64,000 bases of DNA from Entelurus aequoreus (GCF_033978785.1 NC_084743.1:22725208-22789207), one strand, 5' to 3'. Positions 1 to 12,379 are shown, counted from the stretch's first letter. Program-made: numbers and translations. The notes: generated from the letters alone by a model not told the origin.

Positions 1-265
<265 letters not shown>

Positions 266-589
266 GATGAACGACTGCGTGGATTACATATGCAAGGAAG
301 TTGCAATGGAAATATAAGTGAAAAGTGACTGTATAATGTACACACTATATATAATGAGTTTTGCTGTATTATTTAATGTATCATCGTCCCTCGCCACGTC
401 ACGCTTCATATCGAGGATTTTTGGGGAATATTTTTTTAAATCACATACTATATTTTTTTTACCCTAAATGAAGCATTTTCAAGCATATACATTAGGTGTG
501 TGAATATATAAATCTTTTTTTTTTCAAAACAGGTTACAGGTTACAATCTCCTTCTGGTTGCATGAAAAAAATGTATTTAAAAAAATTGA

Positions 590-1275
590 TTTGAAAAAAA
601 TATATAAACATTTTGATTAAGTAATTAATTTAGTAATTTTTATTTTTGACAATTAGGATTCGATTTAGATTTTTTTTTAAATTTGAGAATATTTATTTTT
701 AAAAATTGATTTGTAAAAATAATTATAAACATTTTGATTAATTAATTACATTTTTATTTTTGAAAATTAGGATGCGATTTGGATTTTTTTCTTTAGTTGA
801 GAAAATGTATTTTTCCAAATTAATTTGTAAAAATAATTATAAACATTTTGATTAATTAATTAATTACATGTTTATTTTTTTTCAAATTAGGATTCGTTTT
901 TGAATTTTTTTTTGAGTTGAGAGAATTTTTTTTATTTTTAAAAATAGGTTTTTAAAAAGATTTATAAACATTTTGATGAATTAATTAATTTAATGTTAAT
1001 TTTAGAAAATGTGGGTTCGATTTAAAAAACAATTTTGAGTTGAGAAAATGTATTTTTAAAAGTTTATTTGTAAAAAAAAAAACTTATAAACATTTTGATT
1101 AATAATTAATTTCATTTTTATTTTTGAAAATTTGGATTCGATTTAGAATTTTTTTTTTTAGTTGAAAAAATGCATTTAAAAAAAATTATAAACATTTTGA
1201 TTAATTCATTAATTTCATTTTTATTTTTGAAAATTAGTATTCCATTTAGAATTATATTTTTTTTAGTTGAGTTTG
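590..1275. repeat. AT-rich tandem repeat, period about 100-125 bp
   Basis: The phrase aaacattttgatta recurs near 607, 728, 841, 968, 1089 and 1192. Each time it is followed by taattaatt, a T-rich stretch and gaaaattaggattcgattt. Six diverged copies are visible. The stretch 261-590 to its left is unassigned AT-rich DNA. No coding signal is seen. Confidence 0.8.
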
Positions 1276-1341
1276 TGTTTATTTCAAACACGCATGCATA
1301 CAACATGATACATCCCAATTACCAGTTGAGATGAAAAATAA

Positions 1342-1587
1342 TTGAATTGAATTGAATTGAATTATATTTATATAGCGCTTTTCTCTAGTGACTCAAAGCG
1401 CTTTACATAGTGAAAACCCAATATCTAAGTTACATTTAAACCAGTGTGGGTGGCACTGAGAGCAGGTGGGTAAAGTGTCTTGCCCAAGGACACAACGGCA
1501 GTGACTAGGATGGCGGAAGCGGGAATCGAACCTGCAACCCTCAGGTTGATGGCACGGCCACTCTACCAACCGAGCTATACCGCCCCT
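1342..1587 (-). mobile_element. tRNA-derived SINE, full length
   Basis: Read on the minus strand, the element begins with a tRNA-like head: an A-box-like stretch (tagctcggttggtagagtgg) and a B box (ggttcgattcc). It then has a body and a LINE-like tail with agcgctatataaatataatt and ends in (TTCAA)n at 1342-1361. The tail resembles L2-clade LINE 3' ends, which is the usual arrangement for SINEs mobilised by a partner LINE. The head has no uniform tRNA fold or amino-acid identity that would make it a true tRNA gene. Confidence 0.85.
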
Positions 1588-1742
1588 ATAATTGAGCTAT
1601 AATTGCGATTAGAATGTAAAGCGATTTTTTTTATAGCAAAATATTCAAAAATATCAATACTACATTCGCATTAGCTCGACGAGACCGAACCAAACAGAAA
1701 AGCAGTATCGTGGCCACTGATTGGCTCAGCCTCAGGCAGAAT

Positions 1743-2003
1743 TGCAATGGGCGCTTGCATTGCAGCAGGCCCATAATAAACTGTGAAGTATGAGCAATAA
1801 TAATATAGGCTGCTTGCATTGCAGCAGGCCCATTATAAACTGTGAAGTATGAGCAATAATACTATGGGCTGCTTGCATTGCAGCAGGCCCATTATAAACT
1901 GTGTAGTATGAGCAATAGGGCTTTTTGCATTTCAGCAGGCCCATAGTAAACTGTGAAGTATGAGCAATAATAATATGGGCTGCTTGCATTGCAGCAGGCC
2001 CAT
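1743..2003. repeat. minisatellite of about 61 bp in speg intron 1
   Basis: At least four copies of a unit containing cataataaactgtgaagtatg and gggctgcttgcattgcagca. One copy is shortened by about 10 bp near 1915. The array ends within about 10 bp of the speg exon splice donor at 2011-2012. The repeat happens to stay open in the exon's reading frame, so a read-through translation looks longer than the exon really is. Confidence 0.9.
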
Positions 2004-2012
2004 AATAATTAC

Positions 2013-2391
2013 CTTCACCAAGGTCCAGGACAGCGAGTACAGCGCTGCTCCGAGCCTCTCCCAGGTGGTTATTGGCGATGCAGGTGTAGAGGCCGGCGTC
2101 ACTGGGTTTGCAGTCCCTAATCCAGAGGCCTCCGTACTCCTGGTTCTCCATGTTGAGCAGGCCATCATTGTGGTACCAGTAGAGGGAAGGCTGGGGGTCC
2201 CCGGCCACGGTCACCTTGAGCCGGATATCGCAGCCCGTCCCGACGGCGGCGTTCCGCATTTTGCGCGTGAACACCGGCGGAGTCGGGCTGGGGCGAGCGG
2301 GCCCCGACGGCTCGACTCGCTCCGGGCTCGCTTTGGAACGTTTCGGAGGGACGACGGGACTCGGGGGAGCCCCTTTCTCTGCTTTTTGCAT
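2013..2391 (-). CDS. speg: speg first coding exon (N-terminal Ig domain), 5' partial gene
   Basis: First coding exon of striated muscle preferentially expressed protein kinase, a giant titin/MLCK-like protein of the sarcomere and triad. The exon translates to 126 residues plus one base. The start MQKAEKGAPPSP with a following PPKR motif matches the SPEG N terminus, which is why the ATG at 2391 is preferred over an upstream in-frame ATG at 2451. Residues about 39-126 form an I-set Ig domain: FTRKMRNAAVGTGCDIR with the first Cys, YWYHNDG with the core Trp, and DAGLYTCIA with the second Cys. The exon ends in a good donor (AAG|GTAATT) in phase 1. Later exons, including the two kinase domains, would lie left of the window. 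The assignment rests on remembered family sequence, not a search. Confidence 0.85.
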
Positions 2392-2699
2392 GGTTGGTTT
2401 TTTTTGTTGGTTTTTTTTTATGACCTTTGACCCTAACTGCAATTTAGTCACATCTCTGAATACAAAAAAAATATATATATGTCAGAGCTCCTACCTGTGG
2501 TATTGTCCTAAATGTGGAAAAGAAAAGGTTGCCTCTCTCTTACCCGGTGGTATATTTAGTGCACGACCCCTTGGATCATGTTGCAATAACAACTCCCTCC
2601 ACTTGCCTCCTGCTTTTTTTTTCTTTTCTCCCCCCTCCTCGCTCCTCAACTTCTGGATAGTAATCCCAAACACAAGCAAGTCGCTCAAAAAGTCCCGCC

Positions 2700-2960
2700 G
2701 GCTCCCTGATGGTGAGCATGGAGAAGAGTCCGATCAGCCCCCCACCCCCCTGCCCTCACCCCGACCAGCTTGTAGGGGAAATGACAGTCACGGCCTCTCA
2801 ACGGCAGCTGCCTCGCCGCCGAGGCCCCGCCCCCTTTGTCGCCTCCAGCCAACCTGGGAGCGGGAGGACACGTGAGGCGCTGCAGCGGGCCAAACTTGTC
2901 GCCGAATCGCCGTCCAGGGTGACGTCGTGGGAATGTCGCGCGCGTGAAGTACGGACAAAT
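2700..2960 (-). promoter_or_regulatory. candidate speg promoter / CpG-rich 5' region
   Basis: This stretch is sharply GC-richer than its surroundings, with many CpG dinucleotides and a GC box (ggccccgccccc, near 2820-2833). It lies 300-550 bp upstream of the speg start codon. The interval 2392-2700 would be 5' UTR and holds no other recognisable gene. No TATA box is clear. The call rests on composition and position only. Confidence 0.45.
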
Positions 2961-3109
2961 ATGAAAGCATGGACCTTTAACACACTTTTTTTTTTTCCCC
3001 ACCAACTACCACCTCAGAAAACACTTGGCTCTCCGAGTAACATAGTAGGCCTAAGTATTCATTAAAAACAAGGAAGAGGTTTTTTTTGGTTTTTTTAACA
3101 ATATTTGTA

Positions 3110-3697
3110 CGGAGCCCCTAAAGGGACATGGGGAAAACTTTTTTTTTATAATTTTAATTTGTATTTGTATTTTTTTAGACATGTATCTCGTGCGCACAAG
3201 AAACTTTTTATATAATTATAAAAAAATATATATATATTTATAATTTTTAATTTTATAGTTTTTTTTTAAACAAAATAATAATAATAAAAAAAATTTTTTA
3301 AAAAAACAAAAAACGAGAAAGTTTCTCGTGCACACGAGATAAATGTCTAAAAAAAGAAATAAATGAATAAATTATTATTATTTTATTTTTTTTATAATTT
3401 TATAAAAAGTTTTCGTGCGCACGAGATAGTTTCTTGTGCGCACAAGATACATGTCTAAAAAAAAACAATTATTATTATTTTTTTATTTTTTTTATAATTT
3501 TATAAAACGTTTCTCGTGCACACAAGAAACTATCTCATGCACACGAGATACATGTTAAAAAAATAAAAATAAAAAATAAATATATATATGTCCCTAAAGG
3601 GACATGGGGAATTTTTTTTTTTTTTTTTTTTAATAAAAATAAAAAAAATAAAAATTATAAACAAAAATGTTTCCCCCATGTTCCTTTAGGGGCTCCG
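3110..3697. mobile_element. TA-flanked MITE with terminal inverted repeats
   Basis: The left end cggagcccctaaagggacat and the right end, its inverse (ttcctttaggggctccg), are terminal inverted repeats of about 25 bp. Both ends are flanked by TA (3108-3109 and 3698-3699), as for Tc1/mariner-type insertions. The inside holds repeated short palindromes such as ctcgtgcgcacgag and an extra internal copy of the end sequence near 3589. There is no transposase. 3698-3880 holds no recognised gene. Confidence 0.85.
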
Positions 3698-3879
3698 TAT
3701 ATTTGTGACCACTGTAACGTTACACGCAGTTTGAACAGTGACCCTGTGTTTGGAACTAGGAAAATAACACACTGTTGTTCTTTGACCTGCCACTAGATGG
3801 AGCCACAGTTTGAGAATCACTGCTTTAATGGCATGGCGTTTATTTTGGTGATTGGGTTTGTTTTAGGACAAGGTACGTG

Positions 3880-6830
3880 ATTACAGTGACTCAAGTTCGA
3901 GGTGAGCCGCTTAAGTTGATGTGAGACCGCCGGTTAAGAGACGTGTCGAAACCCCTGACGAGCGTCAATCATTAGTCCTCATGTATCTTGTAGTGACGCA
4001 CGTTTATGTTGACATGAGCCGCTTACGCTGACTCGAGTCCGAGGGACATATCGAAACCCCTGACGAGTGTCGATCATTAGTGTTCATGTATCTTGGAGTG
4101 AAACCCGTTAATTTTGACATGAGCCGCTTATGTTGACGTGACTCATGTATCTTGTAGTGACACCTGTTTATGTTGACATGAGCCGTTTATGGTGACTCGA
4201 GTCCGAGGGACATATCGAAACCCCTGACGAGTGTAATCATTTGTGCTCATGTGTCTTGTAGTGAAACACGTTTACGTCCTCATGAGCCGCTTATGTTGAC
4301 ATGAGTCAGCCGGTTTTGAAACTCCTAATAGGTGTTAGTCATAAGTGTTCATGTATCTTGGAGTGACACACGTTCATGGTGACATGAGCCGCTTATGTTG
4401 ACATGAGTCAGATGGTTTTGAAACTTCTAAAAAGTATCAATTATTAGTGCTCATCTATCTTGTATTATTACGTTTATGCCGACGCACGCCGCTTATGTTG
4501 ACATGAGTCAGCCGGTTTTGAAACTCCAATAGGTGTCAGTCAGAAGTGCTCATGTATCTTGGAGTGGCACACGTTTATGGTGACATGAGCCGCTTATGTT
4601 GACATGAGTCAGCCGGTTTTGAAACCTCTAAAAAGTGTCAATCATTAGTGCTCATCTATCTTGTATTAACATGTTTATGTCGACACGCGCCACTTATGTT
4701 GACATCAGCCAGCATTGAAGCCCCTGCTAGTTGTCAGTCATTAGATATCATGTATCTTGTAGTGACACACGTTTATGTTAACACGAGCCTCTCATGATGA
4801 CTCGAGTGCGAGGGACATATTGAAACCCCTGACAAGTGTCAATCATAAGTGCTCATGTATCTTGTAGTGACGCACGTTTATGTTGACCTGAGCCGCTTAT
4901 GTTGACGTGAGTCAGCCCGTTTTGAAACTCCTAATAGGTGTCGATCATTAGTGCTCATGTATCTTGGAGTGAAACCCGTTAATTTTGACATGAGCCGCTT
5001 ATGTTGACGTGACTCATGTATCTTGTAGTGACACACGTTTATGTTGACATGAGCGCTTATGCTGACTCGAGTCCGAGGGACATATCGAAACCCCTGACGA
5101 GTGTCAATCATTTGTGCTCGTGTATCTTGTAGTGACATCTGTTTATGTTGACATGAGCCGCTTATGGTGACGTGAGTCAGCCAGTTTTGAAATCCCGATA
5201 GGTGTCAATCATAAGTCATCACACACCTTTATGTTGACCTGAGCCGCTTATGTTGACGTGAGTCAGCCCATTTTGAAACTCCTAATAGGTGGCGATCATT
5301 AGTGCTCATGTATCTTGGAGTGAAACCCGTTAATTTCGACATGAGCCGCTCATGTTGACGTGACTCATGTATCTTGTAGTGACACACGTTTATGTTGACA
5401 TGAGCGCTTATGCTGACTCGAGTCCGAGGGACATATTGAAACCCCTGACAAGTGTCAATCATAAGTGCTCATGTATCTTGTAGTGACGCACTGTCAATCA
5501 TAAGTGCTCATGTATCTTGTAGTGACGCACGTTTATGTTGACCTGAGCCGCTTATGTTGACGTGAGTCAGCCCGTTTTGAAACTCCTAATAGGTGTCGAT
5601 CATTAGTGCTCATGTATCTTGGAGTGAAACCCGTTAATTTTTACATGAGCCGCTTATGTTGACGTGACTCATGTATCTTGTAGTGACACCTGTTTATGTT
5701 GACATGAGCGCTTATGCTGACTCGAGTCCGAGGGACATATCGAAACCCCTGACGAGTGTCAATCATAAGTGCTCATGTATCTTGTAGTGACGCACGTTTA
5801 TGTTGACCTGAGCCGCTTATGTTGACGTGAGTCAGCCAGTTTTGAAACTCCTAATAGGTGTCGATCATTAGTGCTCATGTATCTTGGAGTGACACCCGTT
5901 AATTTTGACATGATCCGCTTAAGTTGACGTGACTCATGTATCTTGTAGTGACACACGTTTATGTTGACATGAGCGCTTATGCTGACTCGAGTCCGAGGGA
6001 CATATCGAAACCCCTGACAAGTGTCAATCATCTGTGCTCGTGTATCTTGTAGTGACACCTGTTTATGTTGACCTGAGCCGCTTATGTTGACGTGAGTCAG
6101 CCCGTTTTGAAACTCCTAATAGGTGTCGATCATTAGTGCTCATGTATCTTGGAGTGAAACCCGTTAGTTTTGACATGAGCCGCTTATGTTGACGTGACTC
6201 ATGCATCTTGTAGTGACACCTGTTTATGTTGACATGAGCGCTTATGCTGACTCGAGTCCGAGGGACATATTGAAACCCCTGACGAGTGTCAATCATTTGT
6301 GCTCATGTACCTTGTAGTGACACACGTTTATGTTGACCTGAGCCGCTTATGTTGTTGGAGTGAGTCAGTTTTGAAACTCTTAATCGGTGTTGATCATTAG
6401 TGCTCATGTATCTTGGAGTGAAACCCGTTCATTTTGACAAGAGCCGCTTATGTTGACGTGACTCATGTATGTTGTAGTAACCCCTGTTTGTGTTGACATG
6501 AGCCGCTTATGCTGACTCGAGTCTGAGGGACATATTGAAACCCCGGACAAGTGTCAATCATTAGTGCTCATGTATCTTGTAGTGATGCACGTTTATGTTG
6601 ACTTGAGTCAGTCAGTGTTGAAATCCTGATAGGTGTCAATCATAAGTAATCATGTATCTTGTAGTGACACACGTTTATGTTGACATGAGCCGCTTATGGT
6701 CACGTGAGTCAGCCGGTTTTGAAATCCCTGATGGGTGTCAATCATTAGTGGTCATGTATCTTGTAGTGACACCCGTTTATGTTGGCATGAGCCGCTTACG
6801 TTGACGTGAGTCAGGCAGTTGTTTAAGATG
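3880..6830. repeat. satellite array, basic unit about 102 bp with higher-order structure
   Basis: About 28 diverged copies of a unit containing catgtatcttgtagtgacac, gtttatgttgacatgagccg, cttatgttgacgtgagtcag and gaaactcctaataggtgtca. Variant units recur in blocks: 4878-5138 and 5798-6058 are near copies about 920 bp apart, and 5229-5462 and 6063-6296 are about 834 bp apart. This indicates multi-unit (higher-order) duplication. Open frames inside are by-products of the repeat. 6831-7190 beyond it is unassigned. Confidence 0.92.
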
Positions 6831-7189
6831 TACTTTCAGGACGTTACCTGGTTTGGAGTCAGTTCATGCAGTTCACCTTTAGGGGGCAGTAAGAATGTTT
6901 TCAATGCAATACATGAAGGAATATGATGCAAATCCTCTTAATGGTAAAAGACAAAGAAATGTGTTTCACACGCAAGTGAAAAATAAATATCTTTACTCAC
7001 GTTGCCTCCATGTTGTTCATTACAGGATATTGAGTCATAATGTCAACATTGTTATTGTGTTGCAAAATACTCACACTTGAGAAACATATTTTGCACATTT
7101 CTCTCACAAAAAGTGGAAGTAAAGAGGAGTTAAGTAGAGTATAAACAAAACAAACAGGATACATGACATCGATTAATTGTATGGGATCT

Positions 7190-8924
7190 CACTGCAATTA
7201 TTAGGGGTGTCAAAGAAAATCAATTTACGAATTAATCATCTTTCTTTTTTGTATAAATGGGACCATTTTGGATCCATGAGAAATTTAGTGTGATTTTTTT
7301 TTTTTTAACTGTCTTTGATCAAAAAACGATAATGAATCAAAATCAATGTTATTATGAATTGTTGACCTATTCAAGGCTCCAATTACTTTACATCTAATAT
7401 TCCACTTTGTGATTGTTTAGGGGGAAAATAATACATATTTTGAGTGTTTGCCATAAAAAAAAAAATGCTGTGAGAAAAAGGGCATAAAACAACTAACTAA
7501 ACAAAAAAAAACATTAAAAAAATAATAAAAATGTGCAAATGACAGATAGATCTGAAGTTGATCTTGAGATTTATGTGTTGTAAGTAAACATAATAATAAA
7601 ATGAATAATAATAATAACGTGTGACTTATTTTGTATCATTTTAATGTGTGGGACCCTTTTAGATCCCTGAGAAACTTTGTGGAATTTTGTTTTGTTTTTT
7701 TAACTTTCTTTTTGCACCAAAAATAAGAATGTATCAAAATCAATGTTGTTATGAATTATTGACCTATTTAAGGCTCAGATGACCTTACATAAAAATATTA
7801 CACTTTGCAACTGTTTTGGGAAAAATATTTCATATTTTGCATGTTTGCCATAAAAAAAACTTGAGTGTCTGTGACAAAAAGGGCATAAAACAACTAACCA
7901 AACAAAACAAAACAAAAACATAAAAAACAAAAAAAACAGATAGATCTGAAGTTGATCTTGAGATGTATGTGTTGTAAGTAAACATAATAATAAAATAAAT
8001 AATAATAATAATAATAATAATGTATGTCTTATTTTTATCATTTTAATGAGTGGGACCCTTTTGGATCCCTGAGAAACTATAATAATAATAATGTATCAAA
8101 ATGTGTCGAAACTATAATAATAATAATGTATCAAAATCAATGTTGTTATGAATTATTGACCTATTTAAGGATCCAATGACCTTACATAAAATATTACACT
8201 TTGCAACTGTTTTGGGAAAAAATATTGCATATTTTGAGTGTTTGCCTTAAAAAAAATTTAAAAAATCATGAGTTTTTTGTGACAAAAAGGGCATAAACAA
8301 CCAAAGGAACAAAGAAACAAAAAATCATTAGAAAAAATAATAAAAACTTATAATCGACAGATAGATTTGAGGTTTATCTAGAGATTTATGTGTTGAGAGT
8401 AAAAAAAAAATGGTAAGAGTTATTTTTAACATTTTATAGAGTGGAACTCTTTTGGATCCATGAGAAAGTTAGTGTGATTTTATTTATTTTTTTAACTGTC
8501 TTTGCTCAAAAAATAATAATGTATTAAAATCAATGTTTTTATGAATGATTGACCTATTCAAGGCTCCAATTACATCACATAATATTCCACTTTGTAATTG
8601 TTTTGGGGAAAATATTGCATACTTTCAGTGTTTGCCATAAAAAAAGTATTGAGTTTTCTGTGACAAAAAATACATAAAACAACCAAACAAACAAACAAAC
8701 AAAAAAACATTTAAAAAAATAAAAAATTATAATAATAATAATAAATCGCTTATTGGGATTTTTTTTTAAATTGTCGTTGCTCAAAAAAGAATTGTTAATC
8801 AAAATCAATGTTGTTATGAATGATTGACCTATTCAAGGCTCCATTTATATCACACCTAATATTTCACTTAGCAATTATTTTGGGGAAATATTGCATATTT
8901 TCAGTGTTTTCGGTTGACAAAAAG
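7190..8924. repeat. degenerate tandem/dispersed repeat family A, units about 400 bp (left block)
   Basis: Repeated blocks share gggacccttttggatcc, a poly-T stretch, aatcaaaatcaatgttgtta, tgaattattgacctattcaa, attccactttgcaattgttt, tggggaaaatattgcatatt and gacaaaaagggcataaaaca. About four copies occur here. The block continues at 10626 after the inserted L2 LINE. No coding potential is seen. Confidence 0.85.
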
Positions 8925-10631
8925 CCCTCGCAAAAATGACTAATGATCTATTGCTAACGATGGATTCTGATGCGTCATCTGTGTTGCTGCTTCTTGATCT
9001 TAGCGCCGCTTTCGATACAGTCGATCATAATATTTTATTAGAGCGTATCAAAACACGTATTGGTATGTCAGACTTAGCCTTGTCTTGGTTTAACTCTTAT
9101 CTTACTGACAGGATGCAGTGCGTCTCCCATAACAATGTGACCTCGGACTATGTAAAGGTAACGTGCGGCGTTCCCCAGGGTTCGGTTCTTGGCCCTGCAC
9201 TCTTTAGTATTTACATGCTGCCGCTGGGTGACATCATACGCAAATACGGTGTTAGCTTTCACTGTTATGCTGATGACACTCAACTCTACATGCCCCTAAA
9301 GCTGACCAACACGCCGGATTGTAGTCAGCTGGAGGCGTGTCTTAATGAAATTAAACAATGGATGTCCGCTAACTTTTTGCAACTCAACGCTCAGAAAACG
9401 GAAATGCTGATTATCGGTCCTGCTAGACACCGACATCTATTTAATAATACCACCTTAACATTTGACAACCAAACAATTACACAAGGCGACTCGGTAAAGA
9501 ATCTGGGTATTATCTTCGACCCAACTCTCTCGTTTGAGTCACACATTAAGAGTGTTACTAAAACGGCCTTCTTTCATCTCCGTAATATCGCTAAAATTCG
9601 TTCCATCTTGTCCACTAGCGACGCTGAGATCATTATCCATGCGTTCGTTACGTCTCGTCTCGATTACTGTAACGTATTATTTTCGGGTCTCCCTATGTCT
9701 AGCATTAAAAGATTACAGTTGGTACAAAATGCGGCTGCAAGACTTTTGACAAAAACAAGAAAGTTTGATCATATTACGCCTATACTGGCTCACTTGCACT
9801 GGCTTCCTGTGCACTTAAGATGCGACTTTAAGGTTTTACTACTTACGTATAAAATACTACACGGTCAAGCTCCAGCCTATCTCGCCGATTGTATTGTACC
9901 ATATGTCCCGGCAAGAAATCTGCGTTCAAAGAACTCCGGCTTATTAGTGATTCCCAGAGCCAAAAAAAAGTCTGCGGGCTATAGAGCGTTTTCTATTCGG
10001 GCTCCAGTACTCTGGAATGCCCTCCCGGTAACAGTTAGAGATGCTACCTCAGTAGAAGCATTTAAGTCCCATCTTAAAACTCATTTGTATACTCTAGCCT
10101 TTAAATAGACCCCCCTTTTTTAGACCAGTTGATCTGCCGTTTCTTTTCTTCTCTCCTCTTCTCCCCTGTCCCTTGCGAGGGGGAGTTGCATAGGTCCGGT
10201 GGCCATGGATGAAGTGCTGGCTGTCCAGAGCCGGGACCCCGGGTGGACCACTAGCCTGTGCATCGGTTGGGGACATCTCTGCGCTGCTGACTCGTCTCCG
10301 CTCGGGATGGTTTCCTGCTGGCCCCGCTGTGGACTGGACTCTCGCTGATGTGTTGGATCCACTGTGGACTGGACTTTCACAATATTATGTCAGACCCACT
10401 CGACATCCATTGCTTTCGGTCTCCCCTAGAGGGGGGCGGTTACCCACATATGCGGTCCTCTCCAAGGTTTCTCATAGTCATTCACCGACGTCCCACTGGG
10501 GTGAGTTTTTCCTTGCCCGTATGTGGGCTCTGTACCGAGGATGTCGTTGTGGCTTGTGCAGCCCTTTGAGACACTTGTGATTTAGGGCTATATAAATAAA
10601 CATTGATTGATTGATTGATTGATTGAAAAAG
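8919..10631 (+). mobile_element. L2-clade LINE insertion with its target-site duplication
   Basis: A 5'-truncated non-LTR retrotransposon occupies 8925-10625. It ends in a 3' UTR with gatttagggctatataaata and an (ATTG)n tail. It is flanked on both sides by aaaaag (8919-8924 and 10626-10631), the likely target-site duplication, and it splits one unit of repeat family A. The tail type and the protein are typical of fish L2/CR1-like elements. Confidence 0.9.
8936..10108 (+). CDS. L2-type LINE reverse transcriptase, C-terminal part of ORF2
   Basis: 390 residues without a stop. The frame is open back to the 5' truncation point, so the first Met is probably internal and not a true start. Reverse-transcriptase blocks are clear: LDLSAAFDTVDH near residue 21 (palm Asp), GVPQGSVLGPALF near 78, CYADDTQLY near 109 (catalytic YADD), then the thumb and the L2-type C terminus with HLHWLPV, APVLWNALP and a final KSHLKTHLYTLAF. 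The endonuclease domain is missing through 5' truncation. The unbroken frame and target-site duplication suggest a fairly recent insertion. It is a dead copy for autonomous movement. Confidence 0.9.
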   Translation: MTNDLLLTMDSDASSVLLLLDLSAAFDTVDHNILLERIKTRIGMSDLALSWFNSYLTDRMQCVSHNNVTSDYVKVTCGVPQGSVLGPALFSIYMLPLGDIIRKYGVSFHCYADDTQLYMPLKLTNTPDCSQLEACLNEIKQWMSANFLQLNAQKTEMLIIGPARHRHLFNNTTLTFDNQTITQGDSVKNLGIIFDPTLSFESHIKSVTKTAFFHLRNIAKIRSILSTSDAEIIIHAFVTSRLDYCNVLFSGLPMSSIKRLQLVQNAAARLLTKTRKFDHITPILAHLHWLPVHLRCDFKVLLLTYKILHGQAPAYLADCIVPYVPARNLRSKNSGLLVIPRAKKKSAGYRAFSIRAPVLWNALPVTVRDATSVEAFKSHLKTHLYTLAFK

Positions 10632-11605
10632 GGCATAAAACAACCAAATAAACAAACTAACAAAAAATACAACAAATAACACAAACTTATGATCAACAGA
10701 TAGATTTGAAGTTGAGAGTATAAAAAAAATAGAATTATTTATTTTTAACATTTTTATGAGTGGGGACCCTTTTGGATCCATGAGAAATTTAGTGTGATTT
10801 TTTTTTTTTTAACTGTTTTTGCTCAAAAAGTGGATCAAAATCAACGTTTTTATGAATTATTGACCTATTCAAGGCTCAAATTACTTCCACTTGGTAATTG
10901 TTTTGGGGAAAATATTGCATATTTTGAATGTTTTCGATTGACAAAAAGGGCATAAATCAATCAAATGAACAAACAAACAAAAAATACAACAAATAATACA
11001 AACGTATAATCAACAGATAGATTTGAAGTTTAGAGTATAAAAAAAAATACTATGATTTATTTTTAACATTTTTATGAGTGGGGACCCTTTTGGATCCATG
11101 AGAAATTTAGTGTGATTATTTTTTTTTTAACTGTTTTTGCTCAAAAAGTGGATCAAAATCAACGTTTTTATGAATTATTGACCTATTCAAGGCTCAAATT
11201 ACTTCCACTTTGTAATTGTTTTCGGGAAAATATTACATATTTTGGGTTTTTGCCACAAAAAAAAAAAGTATTGAGTTTCCTGTGACAAAAAAATCATAAA
11301 ACAACCAAACAAACAACCTACCAAAAAAACCATAAAAAAATAAAAAATAATAATACATCACTTATTGGGATTTTTTTTTTTTAAACTGTCGTTGCTCAAA
11401 AAAAATAATTAATCAAAATCAATGTTGTTATGAATGATTGACCTATTCAAGGTTCCAATTACATCACATCTAATATTCCACTTTGCAATTGTTTTGGGGA
11501 AAATATTGCATATTTTGAGTGTTTCTGTGACAAAAAAAGACATAAAACAACCAAATAAACAAACAAACAAAAAAACATTTAAAAAAAAATTATAATAATA
11601 ATGAT

Positions 11606-11648
11606 AATGGATGGATGGATGGATGGAATAATAATAATAATAATAATA

Positions 11649-11711
<63 letters not shown>

Positions 11712-11712
11712 T
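11606..11712. repeat. (ATGG)n and (AAT)n microsatellites
   Basis: A short GATG/GATGGATGG run at 11606-11627 is followed by (AAT)n to about 11712. It lies inside repeat family A. Confidence 0.95.
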
Positions 11713-12379
11713 AAAAACTTATAATCAACAGATAGATTTGAGGTTTAACTTAGAGATTTATGCGTTAAGAGTAAAAAAAAATAGTATGAGTTTTTTTTAA
11801 CATTTTTATGAATGGGAACCTTTTGGATCCATGAGAAAGTTAGTGTGATTTTATTTATTTTTTTAACTGTCTTTGCTCAAAAAATAATTATGTATTAAAA
11901 TCAACGTTGTTATGAATTATTGGCCTATTCAAGGCTCCAATTACATCACATATAATATTCCACTTTGCAATTGTTTTGGGAAAAATATTGCATACATTGA
12001 GTGTTTGCCATAAAAAAAGTATTGAGTTTTCTGTGACAAAAAAGACATAAAACAACCAAACAAACAAACATTTAAAAAAAAAAAAATAATAATAATAATA
12101 ATAATAAATCACTTATTGGGATCTTTTTTTAAACTGTCGTTGCACAAAAAATAATAATTAATCATAATTAATGTTGTTAGGAATGATTGACCTATTCAAG
12201 GCTCCAATTACATCACATCTAATATTCCACTTCGCAATTGTTTTGGGGAAAATATTACATATTTTGTGTTTTTGCCATAAAAAAACAAAAGTTTTCTTTA
12301 AAAAAAAAAAAAAAGATTTCTACTTAATATCAAAGGACAGTTGATCTAGAGATTTAAGTGTTGACAAAAAAAAATGTTG

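Noticed and set aside
1510..1587. tRNA-like sequence on minus
   Set aside because: A and B boxes are present but it is the head of a SINE with a LINE-type tail and (TTCAA)n end, not a separate tRNA gene.
2216..2875. 219-residue plus-strand frame opposite speg exon and promoter
   Set aside because: Antisense to the Ig-coding exon and a CpG-rich region; Pro/Arg-rich translation typical of GC-rich noncoding DNA.
4878..6296. 77-86 residue frames of SAHVNINVCHYKIHESRQ type
   Set aside because: By-products of the 102-bp satellite; no start context or splice signals.
3880..6830. Regular repeats that could suggest a CRISPR array
   Set aside because: Units are contiguous and diverged with no unique spacers, and the genome is eukaryotic.
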